Assembly (NCBI GenBank): GCA_002825515.1 | Contig: PJET01000038.1 | Span: 1 to 33,864 of the forward strand | Reading direction: 5' to 3' | DNA: 33,864 nt | Source: Candidatus Thorarchaeota archaeon MP11T_1 | Lineage (GTDB): Archaea > Asgardarchaeota > Thorarchaeia > Thorarchaeales > Thorarchaeaceae | Part shown: positions 33,129 to 33,864 of the stretch, piece by piece | How the letters are laid out: the number at the start of each line of letters is the position of its first letter | How positions within the stretch are numbered: the first letter of the stretch is position 1 | Notes under the pieces: model-generated | Databases searched by the model: none | What the model saw: only the letters and a program-made list of their open reading frames with translations | Told to the model about the DNA's origin: nothing | Program-made: the position numbers and the translations under genes

Positions 33129-33776
33129 CTATTTGCCCATTATCAGTTTATCAGTAATAATATCGTAGATTTCATCAACAACATGATCAAGTGGTTTTGT
33201 TGCGTCAATCACTTCAAAGTTCCCACTATCGTTCTCAGCTATTTCAAGATACGCCTGACGAACTTTGACCAGACGGTCCAGTTTTTCAAATTGAAGATTG
33301 GCTATTCCAGTTCGTCCAGTAGCGCGCTTCAATCCAATCTCAGCAGGAACATCAAGAATGAAAACGATGTCTGGTTCAGGAGCGGAGATTTCTTCACGAT
33401 TCCTTCGGAGAATTTCTCTCCAATGTAGATCCATGACTGCAGATTGATATGCCCCAGTTGCGAAAAAGTATCTGTCCAACAGAACAACCTTTCCACCTTC
33501 CAACGCTGGTCTTATTCGGTTGGCAATATGCCACTCACGGTCTCGTATGAATAGCTCAAGTTCCTCCTCTGGCGTGAATTCTCCGCGTGGAGACCTCTCT
33601 CTCATCTCTTTTCCCCATGGACTCTCGTTTGTTGGTTCTCTAAGATAGACCACATCATATCCTACTGACTCCAGTTTCAGTTTCAACTCTTTACAGGCAC
33701 AGGTCTTTCCCGAACCATCGATTCCCTCAACAACAAAGAGAAAACCATTGTATTCCTTTTGAGTCATTTCGGTCAA
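33129..33776 (-). CDS. tmk: Thymidylate kinase
   Basis: Phosphorylates dTMP to dTDP with ATP for DNA synthesis. 215 residues, normal length. P-loop EGIDGSGKT (17-25). REPTNESPWGKEMRER matches the family's dTMP-binding REPT segment. LDRYFFATGAYQSA is the DRY motif with the dTMP-contact residues, and a lid region RATGRTG follows VFILDVPAEIGLKRA. TTG 33776 is the chosen start because AGGAG sits about 9 bases upstream; ATG 33767 is the alternative. It overlaps the 3' end of a frame entering from the right, so translation may be coupled. Downstream is the possible longin/winged-helix gene after a 162-base gap. Confidence 0.93.
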   Translation of the reverse strand: MTEMTQKEYNGFLFVVEGIDGSGKTCACKELKLKLESVGYDVVYLREPTNESPWGKEMRERSPRGEFTPEEELELFIRDREWHIANRIRPALEGGKVVLLDRYFFATGAYQSAVMDLHWREILRRNREEISAPEPDIVFILDVPAEIGLKRATGRTGIANLQFEKLDRLVKVRQAYLEIAENDSGNFEVIDATKPLDHVVDEIYDIITDKLIMGK

Positions 33777-33864
33777 GTAGGAGTTCTCCTAAATCACGAA
33801 CAAGATTTCTCAAACTCGAACTCGTATTAGATGCTTCGGTTGGTCCAAGAAAAAGAAGGTTTAA
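33727..33864 (-). CDS. 3' end of an ORF entering from the right edge
   Basis: An open frame of 45 codons runs in from the window edge (LNLLFLGPTEASNTSSS then LRNLVRDLGELL) and ends at TGA 33727-33729, overlapping the start of tmk by 50 bases in another frame. The sequence is protein-like but too short to assign. Overlapping ends are common in archaeal operons, so it may be the gene preceding tmk; a chance open frame cannot be excluded. Confidence 0.35.
   Translation of the reverse strand, partial: LNLLFLGPTEASNTSSSLRNLVRDLGELLLDRNDSKGIQWFSLCC

Noticed and set aside
1..33864. CRISPR arrays, insertion sequences, prophage or integrase signs
   Set aside because: No spaced direct repeats, transposase, integrase, terminal inverted repeats or target duplications were seen by eye; gene content is chromosomal core and lineage-typical accessory.

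Overview
The window looks like a chromosomal segment of an archaeon. The evidence is an archaeal-type isoleucyl-tRNA synthetase, an EF-2-family factor, the archaeal pantoate kinase/phosphopantothenate synthetase route to CoA, RtcB, a Sulfolobus-type single-OB SSB, TATA-like boxes, and frequent GTG and TTG starts. Three divergent small GTPases (one with a long N-terminal region and a 300-residue acidic tail), a roadblock/LC7 protein, a TPR protein, a large C25-like surface protease and a probable selenocysteine-containing SelD together suggest an Asgard (Promethearchaeota) lineage. The moderate base composition would fit Thorarchaeia-like genomes better than the very AT-rich Lokiarchaeia; that placement is inference.

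Layout. 1-1358 (minus): 5' end of a Tes-like radical SAM gene cut by the window edge, a MazG-like pyrophosphohydrolase and an unknown double-CxxC protein. 1435-4813 (plus): ileS behind a strongly structured leader. 4818-9428 (minus): M20 peptidase, an unusual EF-2-like protein with structured leader and terminator, and a SAM methyltransferase. 9500-10805: a short nitroreductase-like remnant, a zinc-ribbon membrane protein, a structured RNA candidate and tRNA-Gln(CTG). 10806-14581: MglA/Arf-like GTPase, class V aminotransferase, MBL hydrolase and an unknown protein. 14698-18678 (plus): a tightly coupled CoA operon (pantoate kinase, phosphopantothenate synthetase, ketopantoate reductase, CoaBC). 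18683-24753 (minus): roadblock protein, C25-like protease, TPR protein, COG2229-like GTPase. 24959-27590: divergent selD (minus) and rtcB (plus). 27561-29404 (minus): DMT transporter, nucleoside deoxyribosyltransferase-like protein with zinc ribbon, SSB. 29464-33864 (minus): multidomain GTPase, a structured RNA candidate in a 557-base gap, a possible longin/winged-helix protein, thymidylate kinase and the 3' end of another ORF.

The CoA operon supplies three consecutive steps plus ketopantoate reduction and the decarboxylase/ligase, but not PanB. The GTPases, roadblock, TPR and possible longin proteins resemble parts of a regulatory or membrane-associated GTPase network, although nothing here proves they interact.

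The most notable points are: (i) selD is open only if an in-frame UGA exactly at the active-site Cys17 position is read as selenocysteine; (ii) three to four intergenic RNA structures contain perfect mutually exclusive helices or a potential pseudoknot; (iii) the EF-2 homologue keeps its GTPase motifs but has an altered diphthamide loop.
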